Shown: piece after piece, positions 17,695 to 26,119 of the stretch
How positions within the stretch are numbered: the stretch's first letter is position 1
Layout of the letters: every line of letters starts with the position of its first letter
From: JAIQGF01 sp051006995
GTDB lineage: Bacteria; Acidobacteriota; Terriglobia; Terriglobales; Acidobacteriaceae
Length of the DNA: 64,000 bases
NCBI GenBank assembly: GCA_051006995.1
Contig: JBPCSQ010000006.1
Span: 124,001 to 188,000 of the forward strand
Direction of reading: 5' to 3'
The notes under the pieces: model-generated
Seen by the model: only the letters and a program-made list of their open reading frames with translations
Databases searched by the model: none
Told to the model about the DNA's origin: nothing
Made by a program: the position numbers and the translations under genes

Positions 17695-18174
17695 ATGTCT
17701 GAGGATGAAAAGAAAAACGACAGTGAGCTCGATCGCAGACAGTTCTTCGTGAAGATGGGCCTTTGCTCGGTCGCGGTCGCCGCTGCGGGCACCGGCGCAT
17801 TTGCCTACCAGTTTCTTTCCCCGAACGTGCTCTACGAGCCTTCGCCGGTGGTGAATGCAGGGAAGCCTGATCGCTATCCCTCGGATTCGGTCACGCTCGA
17901 TCCGGTGAACGGAATTTATGTCATCAACAGTTCGCAAGGTTTTTACGCATTGAACGCTACCTGCACGCACCTGGGCTGCATGACGGCGTGGAAGCCGGAG
18001 CTCGGCATCATCGCCTGTCCGTGTCACGGCAGCAAGTTTCGCAAGGACGGCACCAAGATCGAAGGCCCCGCGCCCAAGCCGCTGCCCTGGATCCGCATGT
18101 GGCTGAGTGAGGAAGGTGACCTCATGGTGGATCGCGCGGCGCAATTAAGCGCGCGCCAGTTGGTAAAGGTGTAA
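17695..18174 (+). CDS. Rieske [2Fe-2S] protein
   Basis: The protein has 159 residues. The N-terminus DRRQFFVKMG plus the hydrophobic segment 20-40 is a Tat-type signal-anchor. The Rieske domain carries Cys90-T-His92-L-G-Cys95 and Cys108-P-Cys110-His111: Cys90, His92, Cys108 and His111 bind the cluster, and Cys95/Cys110 form the usual disulfide. It would accept one electron from quinol at the outer (P) side and pass it to a cytochrome c or cupredoxin. It lies 2 bases before the cytochrome b gene. Length and layout match the short Rieske proteins of b6f-like and menaquinol complexes. Confidence 0.97.
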   Translation: MSEDEKKNDSELDRRQFFVKMGLCSVAVAAAGTGAFAYQFLSPNVLYEPSPVVNAGKPDRYPSDSVTLDPVNGIYVINSSQGFYALNATCTHLGCMTAWKPELGIIACPCHGSKFRKDGTKIEGPAPKPLPWIRMWLSEEGDLMVDRAAQLSARQLVKV

Positions 18175-18176
18175 CG

Positions 18177-18929
18177 ATGGCAAAGACGCTGGACGGCTAT
18201 ATAGAAGATGTGCGCGGCAGCCGGGTGTGGCGGTCGGTGTTCCGCAGCGGACGCGGCGGCAGCCGTCTGCACGACGTGCTCACGATTCAGCAGAACGTTT
18301 TCCTGCACCTGTTCTCTGCCAAGGCACGCCGCCGCGCGCTCAACCTCAGCGTCACCTGGTACCTGGGCGCGCTGACCTTCGGCACATTCCTCATCCTGGT
18401 GATTACCGGCATCCTGCTGATGCTCTATTATCACCCGTCGGTGCCGCAGGCGTATGCCGACATGAAAGACCTGCAGTTCGTGGTTTCGTCGGGCGTGTTC
18501 CTGCGCAACCTGCATCGCTGGTCGGCGCACGCCATGGTCCTGCTGGTGTTCGCCCATATGTTTCGCGTGTTCTACCGCGGCGCGTACCGTCCACCGCGGG
18601 AATTCAATTGGGTGATCGGAGTGGTGCTGCTGATCCTCACTTTGCTGCTCAGTTATACCGGATACCTGCTGCCCTGGGACCAGCTCTCATACTGGGCGGT
18701 GACCGTGGGCAGCAACATTGCGTCGGCCGTTCCGGTGCTGGGCGCGAAGATCCGCTTCCTGATGCTCGGCGGACACGTGGTAAACGCCAACGCACTGCTG
18801 CGGTTTTACGTGCTGCACTGCATGATTCTCCCACTCACGGCGCTTCTGTTTATTGCCATTCACTTCTGGCGCATTCGCAAAGACGGCGGTTTGTACGCGG
18901 GGCCGGTGACCAAGCCGGAGGGCAAATGA
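18177..18929 (+). CDS. Cytochrome b6-like subunit (N-terminal four helices)
   Basis: The protein has 250 residues with four transmembrane helices (about 62-86, 112-135, 145-165, 208-232). Haem-ligating histidines are His113 and His127 in NLHRWSAHAMVLLVFAH, and His214 and His229 in the fourth helix. The second pair is separated by 14 residues, as in b6 of the b6f complex, not 13 as in mitochondrial cytochrome b. It is therefore a split, b6-type menaquinol or plastoquinol oxidoreductase subunit. Its stop overlaps the start of the subunit IV-like gene by ATGA. It has an N-terminal amphipathic stretch of about 60 residues before the first helix. Confidence 0.96.
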   Translation: MAKTLDGYIEDVRGSRVWRSVFRSGRGGSRLHDVLTIQQNVFLHLFSAKARRRALNLSVTWYLGALTFGTFLILVITGILLMLYYHPSVPQAYADMKDLQFVVSSGVFLRNLHRWSAHAMVLLVFAHMFRVFYRGAYRPPREFNWVIGVVLLILTLLLSYTGYLLPWDQLSYWAVTVGSNIASAVPVLGAKIRFLMLGGHVVNANALLRFYVLHCMILPLTALLFIAIHFWRIRKDGGLYAGPVTKPEGK

Positions 18930-19630
18930 GCGATAAGGATTTCATCGCCGACTTCAACTCCGACGCGCGCAAAGCGCCGGTCCGCGTTGCCTTTGTCACG
19001 CGGCGCACGTCGGCGGCGGTCAAGGCCCAGGACGAACCGTTGGTCATGACGTACCCGGAAGTCTTCTTCCGAGTTGCGACCGCGGTCATGCTGGGCGCAG
19101 TCGTGCTGGTGTGGATGGCCCTGCTCTGGGATGCGCCCCTGGAGCAGCTGGCCGATCCGACTAAGACACCCAATCCGGCCAAAGCCCCGTGGTACTTCCT
19201 GGGATTACAGGAGCTGCTGCATTATTTTCCGCCGGTTGTGGCGGGCGTACTGATTCCGACGCTGGTCGTCATCGCCTTAATTGTCATTCCTTATTTCAAC
19301 GTCAACATTGAGTCGGAAGGCCTGTGGCTACGTGATAAATCGCGTCGGCTGAAAATCTTCGCGGGCGTAGTGATTGCATTCTCGATTTTCCTGATCGTTT
19401 TTGATGTATTCGTGGCGCTGGCGCCGACGATTGTCGTGGCCGCCTTCATGCTGATCGCTGCCGCGGCTGCGCCCGAGCCCCAGGGCCGCTGGCAGCGCTG
19501 GCTTGTCGCCAAACCTATTTCTTTCTGGATCATGACCTGGTTTCTTTGCGAACTGGTGGTGCTGACCGTCGTGGGCACATTTTTCCGAGGTCCCGGCTGG
19601 TCCTGGGTATGGCCGTGGAGGGGATACTGA
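18926..19630 (+). CDS. Subunit IV-like C-terminal cytochrome b domain
   Basis: The ATG at 18926 overlaps the stop of the cytochrome b6-like gene by 4 bases; the longer open frame upstream is a shadow. The protein has 234 residues with about five hydrophobic helices. NPAKAPWYFLGLQELLHYFP is the quinol-site (Qo) motif; it has APWY where most bc1/b6f enzymes have PEWY, so the proton-accepting glutamate is absent. The same variant occurs in menaquinol oxidoreductases linked to multihaem cytochromes. Two additional helices after residue 140 make it longer than plant subunit IV. It completes the split cytochrome b with the preceding gene. Confidence 0.92.
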   Translation: MSDKDFIADFNSDARKAPVRVAFVTRRTSAAVKAQDEPLVMTYPEVFFRVATAVMLGAVVLVWMALLWDAPLEQLADPTKTPNPAKAPWYFLGLQELLHYFPPVVAGVLIPTLVVIALIVIPYFNVNIESEGLWLRDKSRRLKIFAGVVIAFSIFLIVFDVFVALAPTIVVAAFMLIAAAAAPEPQGRWQRWLVAKPISFWIMTWFLCELVVLTVVGTFFRGPGWSWVWPWRGY

Positions 19631-19631
19631 T

Positions 19632-21713
19632 ATGGCGCGTGGTCAAAAGCCCTTCTCGCTACCACGGCGGCTTTTCGCGGATAGCGCCCGCGTCTTCGGC
19701 ATCATCAGCTTCGTCTTCCTGGTTTCGCTGGCGATTGCTCCCGCCAAGAATCACTTCAGCGAGTGGCGGCACCACCAGAAGCAGTACGTGAACCTGATCC
19801 GCGGGCGCGCCGATGCCGTCACGCTCCAACGCCACATGGAATCCGGCATTCAGCAGATCTGGATTCCCGAATCCGGGGTGGTGGATCGCTGCACGACGTG
19901 CCACCTGGGCTTGCGTGAGGCGAGTTTGTCGACGGTCGCCACGCAACCGTTCCGGTCGCACCCGCCGATTCCGCACGCGCTCACCGAATTTGGCTGCACC
20001 ACGTGTCACCGCGGACAGGGCGGCGCAACGACTGTAGAAGAAGCTCACCGTAGCACCCTCGCGTGGGAGCAGCCGATTGTCCCGGCGAAATACATCGAGT
20101 CGTCGTGCGGGCAGTGCCATCTTGCGGGGTTGACGGGTACCCCGCAGTTGAACACCGGCCGCAAGCTGCTGGCACGATACGGATGCGTGCGCTGTCACTC
20201 GCTCCGGCAACCGGATGGCGTGGTGATGCAGGGCAGCGATGATCCACCGTCGCTGGCGCACATCGCACAAAAGACCTCGCGCGAGTGGATGTACGCATGG
20301 ATCAAGAATCCGCAGGCCTACTCGACCACCGCCACGATGCCGAACTTCGGCTTGACTGATGACGATGCCCGCGACGTTACCGCCTTCCTGATTTCCCAGA
20401 GCACGTCGCTTGCCCTGCCGAGCGCGCAAACGGCAGCCAGAGCCAGTGCGGTCGACCCGACGGCCGGCGCGTCATTGTATGGACAATCCTTTTGCGCATC
20501 GTGTCACGCCGTGCAGAACGCGGCCGGGAACATGGTGGGCGGAGATTTCGGTCCCGAACTGACCAAGATCGGCACCAAGGCGAAGCCGGAGTGGTTGGAA
20601 GCCTGGCTGCGCAATCCGGCTGCCTACGATCCGGACACCAAGATGCCGCATTACCGCTTCAGCGAGCAGCAGATTTCCACGCTCGCGGGATTTCTGGAAG
20701 GCAAGACAGATTCGGACTTGCTTGCCAACGTTCACCTGCCCGACACCACACCGGAACAGATCGCGCACGGCAAACGGCTGGTGAACGAGTATGGCTGCGC
20801 ATCGTGTCACGAGATCAACGGCGTACGGAAGCCGGACAATTTTGCTCCCGACCTCAGCCGCGTCGGCAGCCGGTCGCTGGCGCAGCTGGTGTTCGCGGAA
20901 GGTGTGCCGCACACGCTGCCGGATTACATCGCCGCGAAAATTCGTAAGCCCCGCGCGTTCGGCGCGAGCTTAAAAATGCCGCAGTTCGCGCTGACGCCGC
21001 AGCAGATTGATGCCATGACGACGGCGCTGCTTTCGCTGACCGATCGGGCACAGACCCAGCCGGCGGCCATGCGCTTTGCGTCGCGACAGGAATCGCATTA
21101 CGAACCTGCCGGACACGCCGGACAACTGGTGCGCGACCTGCGCTGCTTCAGTTGCCACGCCATCAATGGCCGCGGCGGTGACATGGCCCCCGACCTTACC
21201 TGGGAAGGCAGCTCGGTGCAGGCGAAGTGGCTAGCCGACTTCCTCAAGAATCCCAACACGCTACGGCCGGCGCTCATCCGGCGCATGCCGAAGTTCAACC
21301 TGACGGACGCCGAAATCAAGGAACTCACGGACTACATCGTGGCCGTATACCAGACGGCGGCCTTCGAGCGCGACTCGCTCCCGGGAAGCTACCCACCCGC
21401 GCAGGTCGAACAAGGGCGACAACTGTTCTATTCCAAGTACGCGTGCTCGTCGTGCCACATCGTGGATCCGGCGAAGGACAAGGGTTACATCGGGCCCACG
21501 CTCACCCAGGTCGGGTCGCGCCTCACGCCCGCGTGGATGTATCACTGGTTGAAGAACCCGCAGGAGCTGCGTCCCGGCACGATTGAGCCCAACCAGCACA
21601 TCAGCGACGATGACGCTCGCGCGCTGACGGCATTCCTAACCTCGCTTACCGGCAAACCTGGAGCAAAGAAAACGGCCGGTGCACGGCACGTGCAGCAGGA
21701 GGTGGGACGATGA
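19632..21713 (+). CDS. Membrane-anchored octahaem cytochrome c
   Basis: The protein has 693 residues with a single N-terminal transmembrane helix (about 20-37), so the haem domains face the periplasm. Eight CxxCH sites are present with cysteines at 87, 122, 159, 185, 288, 389, 505 and 605. The first three lie close together, as in a NapC/NrfH-like or tri-haem cluster. The later ones sit in repeated mono-haem cytochrome c folds, each with a downstream Met in a KMPxF/TMPNF-type motif as the probable sixth ligand. The start is one base after the previous stop. It would take electrons from the Rieske centre and pass them to periplasmic acceptors. Confidence 0.95.
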   Translation: MARGQKPFSLPRRLFADSARVFGIISFVFLVSLAIAPAKNHFSEWRHHQKQYVNLIRGRADAVTLQRHMESGIQQIWIPESGVVDRCTTCHLGLREASLSTVATQPFRSHPPIPHALTEFGCTTCHRGQGGATTVEEAHRSTLAWEQPIVPAKYIESSCGQCHLAGLTGTPQLNTGRKLLARYGCVRCHSLRQPDGVVMQGSDDPPSLAHIAQKTSREWMYAWIKNPQAYSTTATMPNFGLTDDDARDVTAFLISQSTSLALPSAQTAARASAVDPTAGASLYGQSFCASCHAVQNAAGNMVGGDFGPELTKIGTKAKPEWLEAWLRNPAAYDPDTKMPHYRFSEQQISTLAGFLEGKTDSDLLANVHLPDTTPEQIAHGKRLVNEYGCASCHEINGVRKPDNFAPDLSRVGSRSLAQLVFAEGVPHTLPDYIAAKIRKPRAFGASLKMPQFALTPQQIDAMTTALLSLTDRAQTQPAAMRFASRQESHYEPAGHAGQLVRDLRCFSCHAINGRGGDMAPDLTWEGSSVQAKWLADFLKNPNTLRPALIRRMPKFNLTDAEIKELTDYIVAVYQTAAFERDSLPGSYPPAQVEQGRQLFYSKYACSSCHIVDPAKDKGYIGPTLTQVGSRLTPAWMYHWLKNPQELRPGTIEPNQHISDDDARALTAFLTSLTGKPGAKKTAGARHVQQEVGR

Positions 21714-22435
21714 AACGAGCCGCTCTCATTCTGGTAGTGCTCGCGCTCGCTTGCGGCTGCTCGCGGAAACAGTCCAAATCGGTGGCGCCCCCAGCTACCG
21801 CATTCGGTACCACGATTGTCGAAGTCAGCGGAGGCAAGCAGGTGGTAGCCGCCGGCGCTACGCTGGACCAACCGATCGTGGTGCAGGTGAACGATGCCCA
21901 GGGGAATGGCGTCGCCGGCGCGCCAGTGGAGTTGCGCGGCGCTTCGGGGGCGGTCTTCGATCCACCCGCCGGCCTGACCGACTCCAGCGGTCAATTCACA
22001 GCGCGGGCAACGCTCGGTGGCTCCGCCGGCCATTACCAACTGACGGCGGTCACGCACGATCGCAGCGGCAAGGCCTACGAACTCAAGCTGGACGAAATTG
22101 CGCTGGACTACCAGCAGGTGCTTGGCCGAGAGCTTACCCAGCAGTACTGCAACCGGTGCCACGATCCCGAATCGACACCGGAGCGCGTCTCGAACATGGA
22201 CAACCTCACTACCAAGCCGCACGCCTTCAATGAGGGCGATGTGCTCAACAAGAGTTCCGATGCAGACTTGAACTCCATCATTTCTCATGGCGGCGCGGCC
22301 CTGAACAAGTCGGCGGAGATGCCGCCCTACGGCTACACGCTGACGAAGAATGACATCCAGGCTGTGATTGCCTACATCCGCGCCATTGCTGATCCGCCGT
22401 ATCCATCGAAAGGACTGGTGTATGCGAAAAATTAA
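21710..22435 (+). CDS. Cytochrome c lipoprotein with Ig-like domain
   Basis: The protein has 241 residues. LALACGC is a lipobox, so the mature protein starts at a lipidated cysteine. Residues about 30-120 resemble a bacterial Ig-like (Big_1/invasin-type) beta-sandwich (VQVNDAQGNGVAGAPVEL). CNRCH (about residue 146) binds one haem, and AEMPPYGYTLTKNDIQAVIAY gives a Met ligand and the last helix of a cytochrome c fold. It overlaps the octahaem gene by ATGA. The lipid anchor could hold it on the outer or inner membrane near the complex. Confidence 0.9.
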   Translation: MKRAALILVVLALACGCSRKQSKSVAPPATAFGTTIVEVSGGKQVVAAGATLDQPIVVQVNDAQGNGVAGAPVELRGASGAVFDPPAGLTDSSGQFTARATLGGSAGHYQLTAVTHDRSGKAYELKLDEIALDYQQVLGRELTQQYCNRCHDPESTPERVSNMDNLTTKPHAFNEGDVLNKSSDADLNSIISHGGAALNKSAEMPPYGYTLTKNDIQAVIAYIRAIADPPYPSKGLVYAKN

Positions 22436-23672
22436 TGTGCTCGTACTCGTGCTGATTGCCGCCGTGAGTCTGCCCATAGCGGCGCAGGTCCTTTCTCCGG
22501 GCGAAATCGGCGACGCCTCTTCGCGCGACCTTCAGGAGAAGTATTTCGAGCAGCTGAAGCAGTTCGGCGTCGAGGCGCGCGCGCACAAGTTTCCGTACGC
22601 GTTTTCCTTCAGCCGCGTGCTGGATGTTGAATTACCGCAGCAGGCCGGCGTGGACCAGCGCTCCGTCCGCTTCGACGTTTACAACAACCGGACTGTGCTG
22701 GAAATGACCGGCAACTATTTCGCGTCGTATTCCACATTGGCGATGGACTTCAATCACCGCACTCGTCAGACATTTTCCGACGTCGTGCTGCCGTTGCTGA
22801 AGATGGCCGTGCCGCGTTTCAACCAGGTTGATTCGTTCCAGGCGTACGCGTTCGAGATTTCTTATCACATCCGCAATAAGGTCTTGGGAGTTGAAAACGA
22901 GAGCTTCGAAAACGTGGTGTACATCTTTCCACGCGCGGCCGCGGAGCGCCTGGTGAGCGCCAGCACGCCCGAGCAGCAGCAGGGCGCCGTGCTGGACGGT
23001 CAAGTCCTGGTTAACGGCGAGCCATTCATGATGTGGCTGACGGGCGATCCGCCGCCCGGACAAGGCACGCCGCGCAAGAAGGAAAAAAACGACCGCACTG
23101 AAGTCGCCAGCCTGCAACCGACGGTCGGAACCAGTGCCCCCATTGAGCCCACCGTGAACCCGAAGCTGCTGGGGCTCCCGGAGCCGCCGGTCCGCATCGT
23201 GACCGCCGGGACTCTCGGCTCACTCCAGGCCGAGTATCGGGAAGTGCTGGCGCGCATGGTGCGCGAACTCGATTCCCAAGCCCATTTCGTTCCCTACGCT
23301 CCGCCCGGCTTCATCGCCTTCAAGCGGGGAGCGTACCTGCAACTTTCGGTAACCACGCCACTCGACGCCAATGCCTCTGCCGGATCGCGCTATAAGGTAG
23401 CAGCCCTCGCATTCGACGAGCACATCGCTCACCTTGTACGGCCAGTACTGGCGTACTTTCAACCGGCAAAGGATTTCGACGGCATCAGCTTCGCCACCTC
23501 GGTGAAGTTTTCGGCATCACCGAGTCCTGTGGCGATCGAATTTATGCTGCCAGTGAAGGCGCTACGTTGCTACGCGAACTTTGATTGCACCGGCCAGCAG
23601 CTCATTGATTCGGGAATCGTGCTGATGAACGGTGACCGGATCTCGCTGGAGCTTCAGACGGCGGAGAAGTAG
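22422..23672 (+). CDS. Secreted protein of unknown function, last gene of the cytochrome operon
   Basis: The ATG at 22422 lies 14 bases inside the previous gene. The protein has 416 residues with a signal peptide ending at PIAAQ (about residue 21). I recognise no domain. It has no CxxCH, no cysteine-rich motif and no further transmembrane helix. The first half has a regular beta-like pattern (FPYAFSFSRVLDV ... VRFDVYNNRTVLEMTGNYF). A Lys/Asp-rich linker (residues about 215-240) precedes a second beta-rich part. The tight overlap says it is made with the cytochromes, perhaps as a scaffold or stabilising subunit. Confidence 0.75.
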   Translation: MRKINVLVLVLIAAVSLPIAAQVLSPGEIGDASSRDLQEKYFEQLKQFGVEARAHKFPYAFSFSRVLDVELPQQAGVDQRSVRFDVYNNRTVLEMTGNYFASYSTLAMDFNHRTRQTFSDVVLPLLKMAVPRFNQVDSFQAYAFEISYHIRNKVLGVENESFENVVYIFPRAAAERLVSASTPEQQQGAVLDGQVLVNGEPFMMWLTGDPPPGQGTPRKKEKNDRTEVASLQPTVGTSAPIEPTVNPKLLGLPEPPVRIVTAGTLGSLQAEYREVLARMVRELDSQAHFVPYAPPGFIAFKRGAYLQLSVTTPLDANASAGSRYKVAALAFDEHIAHLVRPVLAYFQPAKDFDGISFATSVKFSASPSPVAIEFMLPVKALRCYANFDCTGQQLIDSGIVLMNGDRISLELQTAEK

Positions 23673-23899
23673 GCTCAAACCCACTGCCGTAAACGCGGAA
23701 CGTTCGCGCGGGCCAAGCTGCTGGTAGGGCTTCGCGCCGGGCGAGGCCCGCTCCCGTACTCAAGGAAGGAACACAATCGGACGGCATGGCTGGGCAGGCC
23801 TCTCGCCATGTTTTCCATGTCACTCCCCCCGGTGCCCTACATCACAGACGCAAGTGCGGTCGGATTCCAGAATGAGAGACTCGCGAAAGGACTCGCACA

Positions 23900-26119
23900 A
23901 TGGCCACCTCTGCCATGAAGCCCAAACCGGAAACCCTGCGGACCCTGCCTGGTGATGATGTTCGTCAGCTTATGTGGCGGTTTGCGGATCGCTACGACCT
24001 GCAGATGCTCGTGCAGTCTTCGCGATCGGTAGCCCGCGGACCCGTCGCCCGGCTGGTCGCCGCCGGTGAACGTCACTCGCATGAGTGGACCGCAGGAAAA
24101 TCGGAGCTTCTCCAGGCCTATGACGCGGCCGGTATCACTGCCGTGTTCATGGATCCCGAACATGGTGGCTTCATCAGTGGGCCCAAGAACCTCGCGCTGG
24201 CACTGGTGGCATTTGAACTCGCCTGGGTCGACGGCGGCGCCGCCACCGCGTCGCTCGCAGGCTGTCTGGCGCTCGCACCCATTCACGAGCGCGGCACGCG
24301 CGACCAGATCAACCACTACATGCGACTCGCGGTGCCTACCTCATCTGGCGAGGACCGCCCGCACTGGCGAGGTGCGTTCTGCCTGACCGAGCCCATCCCG
24401 TACGTCGGTGTCGATACCGGCATGTTGAACGGCAAGCTGCGTATCGCCGAGTGGGCTGACGGTAAAGAGCCCGTGCTGCAGGTGGACAAGCGTGGACGTT
24501 TCATCACGAACATCGCGTATGCGAACTTTGTCACCGCCGCGGTGGATTCGGCCGATCCGCGCATCAAGGGTTCCTGCATGGTGATTCTTGAGGAAACCGA
24601 TGCTGGCGTTTTTGACCGCGGCACGCCTACGAAAAAGCTGGTCCACCAACTCTCGTCCACCGGCGATCCGATCTTCAGCCTGACAATTCCTGCCTCAAGG
24701 ATCATCGGAGGCTACACCGTCAAAGAACACGTCATCGTTCCGAACTACAGCCACAGCGAAGTCATTGAGGCAGTGTTCCGGCGCACGCGCGTTACGGTCG
24801 GCGTGATGACCGCGGCAAAATTGCTCTCCGCTATCGAGCCTGTGATTCGTTACCAGCGCGGACGATTTCGCGGCGCCGAGCAGGCCACGCCCGGCACGAT
24901 TCGGTACGAGGCCGGCCTGCAGCAACGCGAGGACGCGCTGCAGCGACTGGTGGACGTGTGGGCGACGGGTGAGGCGAGCGCCTCGCTCGCCTTCGCCGCC
25001 GCGCGGGCATTCGACGTCGTGGATCCCCTGGAGCGTGAAAAAGATTCTATTCTCCATTCGCGCGGCATCACCGGCGGGCGCGCTCAAATGAAAGCGATGC
25101 GCGCCGCCGAAGAGCGCGCCCTCGAGGCTCTCGCTTTCCCGGTCGGCAGCCCGGAGCGCGCCCAACTAGATTCCGACCCGATGGTGCGGTTCGCCATTCT
25201 CGACAGTGAAGCCTCCGTCCTCTGCCCCGCCGCCAAGCTCTGGAACACCGGTCACGGCGCGAACATGATGCGTGAGGCTGTGTCACTCATGGGCGGCTAC
25301 GGCATCACCGAAGATTGCCCGGGGTTCCTCGGCCACAAGTGGATGGATGCGCAACTTGAGGCGACGTACGAAGGTCCGGAGTGCGTGCAGCGCCGGCAAC
25401 TGTCCGTCACCATGACGAACCAGGTATTCCTGGCCCAGTTCCGCAACTGGATCAAAGAAATGCGCCGGGTCGCTTCCTCACATCCTGGCACCGGTGCGTG
25501 CACGCTGGCCACGGCCATGATGATGTGGTTATGGTCGCTCGAGTATCTGCAGGGCGCCACCGACGCCGACGGCGGCAAGCTTTACACCGGTCCCCGGCAG
25601 GGGGTGACATTCCCGCTTGCCGACGCGCTCTGCTGGATCCTTGCCGCGCGCCAGCAGATCCTCGACGTGCTTGAACTGGAAAAGGCTGGCGAGGAAAACT
25701 CCGCGCTGTGCGAAGGGCTGCCCGGCTTTGTGAATTTCTTCACCGACCTGTGCCATGTCCAATCGGCCCACGCGTCGGGGGAGGCGGGCCGCGTCTGTGC
25801 TGAACTGGTATTCGGCTTCAACCGTCATCCTGCGTGGGACGAGGAAGGCTATCGCGGCTGCTTCCAGGCTGAGGACCTCGATTCCCTTGAAGGTCTTATC
25901 CCCGGTATCGCTGCCTGCGCCACGGACGTGGTCGGCGCCGACGGTTCGCATCCGGCGAAAGCCGGCCCGTGCGCCGGGTGTTCCGGCAATGCTGCGCAGT
26001 TCCTGTGGCTAAGGCAGAAGCTTGACACCTGCCTGACCGGTGCGCGCCTGGCAAAGGATCGCGCCGCCGAAGCAGTGGCACGCGTCATGATCCCGGAGGC
26101 GCTGGATTATCCGGCATGA
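23900..26119 (+). CDS. Long acyl-CoA dehydrogenase family protein
   Basis: The protein has 739 residues, longer than typical acyl-CoA dehydrogenases (about 380-600). Landmarks are the flavin-domain GAFCLTEPIPYVGVDT (aligned with the CxTEPxAGSD loop), VPNYSHSEVIEAVFRRTRV, and the C-terminal GGYGITEDCPGFLGHKWMDA region. The last about 200 residues form an extension, ending with a Cys-containing patch (GPCAGCSGN). It oxidises an acyl-CoA or related thioester and donates electrons to ETF. AAAGGA lies nine bases before the start. Its stop overlaps the next gene's start by 4 bases, in a run with ETF-QO-like and both ETF genes. The substrate is not evident. Confidence 0.88.
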   Translation: MATSAMKPKPETLRTLPGDDVRQLMWRFADRYDLQMLVQSSRSVARGPVARLVAAGERHSHEWTAGKSELLQAYDAAGITAVFMDPEHGGFISGPKNLALALVAFELAWVDGGAATASLAGCLALAPIHERGTRDQINHYMRLAVPTSSGEDRPHWRGAFCLTEPIPYVGVDTGMLNGKLRIAEWADGKEPVLQVDKRGRFITNIAYANFVTAAVDSADPRIKGSCMVILEETDAGVFDRGTPTKKLVHQLSSTGDPIFSLTIPASRIIGGYTVKEHVIVPNYSHSEVIEAVFRRTRVTVGVMTAAKLLSAIEPVIRYQRGRFRGAEQATPGTIRYEAGLQQREDALQRLVDVWATGEASASLAFAAARAFDVVDPLEREKDSILHSRGITGGRAQMKAMRAAEERALEALAFPVGSPERAQLDSDPMVRFAILDSEASVLCPAAKLWNTGHGANMMREAVSLMGGYGITEDCPGFLGHKWMDAQLEATYEGPECVQRRQLSVTMTNQVFLAQFRNWIKEMRRVASSHPGTGACTLATAMMMWLWSLEYLQGATDADGGKLYTGPRQGVTFPLADALCWILAARQQILDVLELEKAGEENSALCEGLPGFVNFFTDLCHVQSAHASGEAGRVCAELVFGFNRHPAWDEEGYRGCFQAEDLDSLEGLIPGIAACATDVVGADGSHPAKAGPCAGCSGNAAQFLWLRQKLDTCLTGARLAKDRAAEAVARVMIPEALDYPA

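Noticed and set aside
15556..18144. 862-codon open frame on the minus strand
   Set aside because: It is antisense to the oxidoreductase and Rieske genes, whose motifs are unmistakable. Its His/Arg/Ala-rich translation has no domain; long antisense frames are common in G+C-rich DNA.
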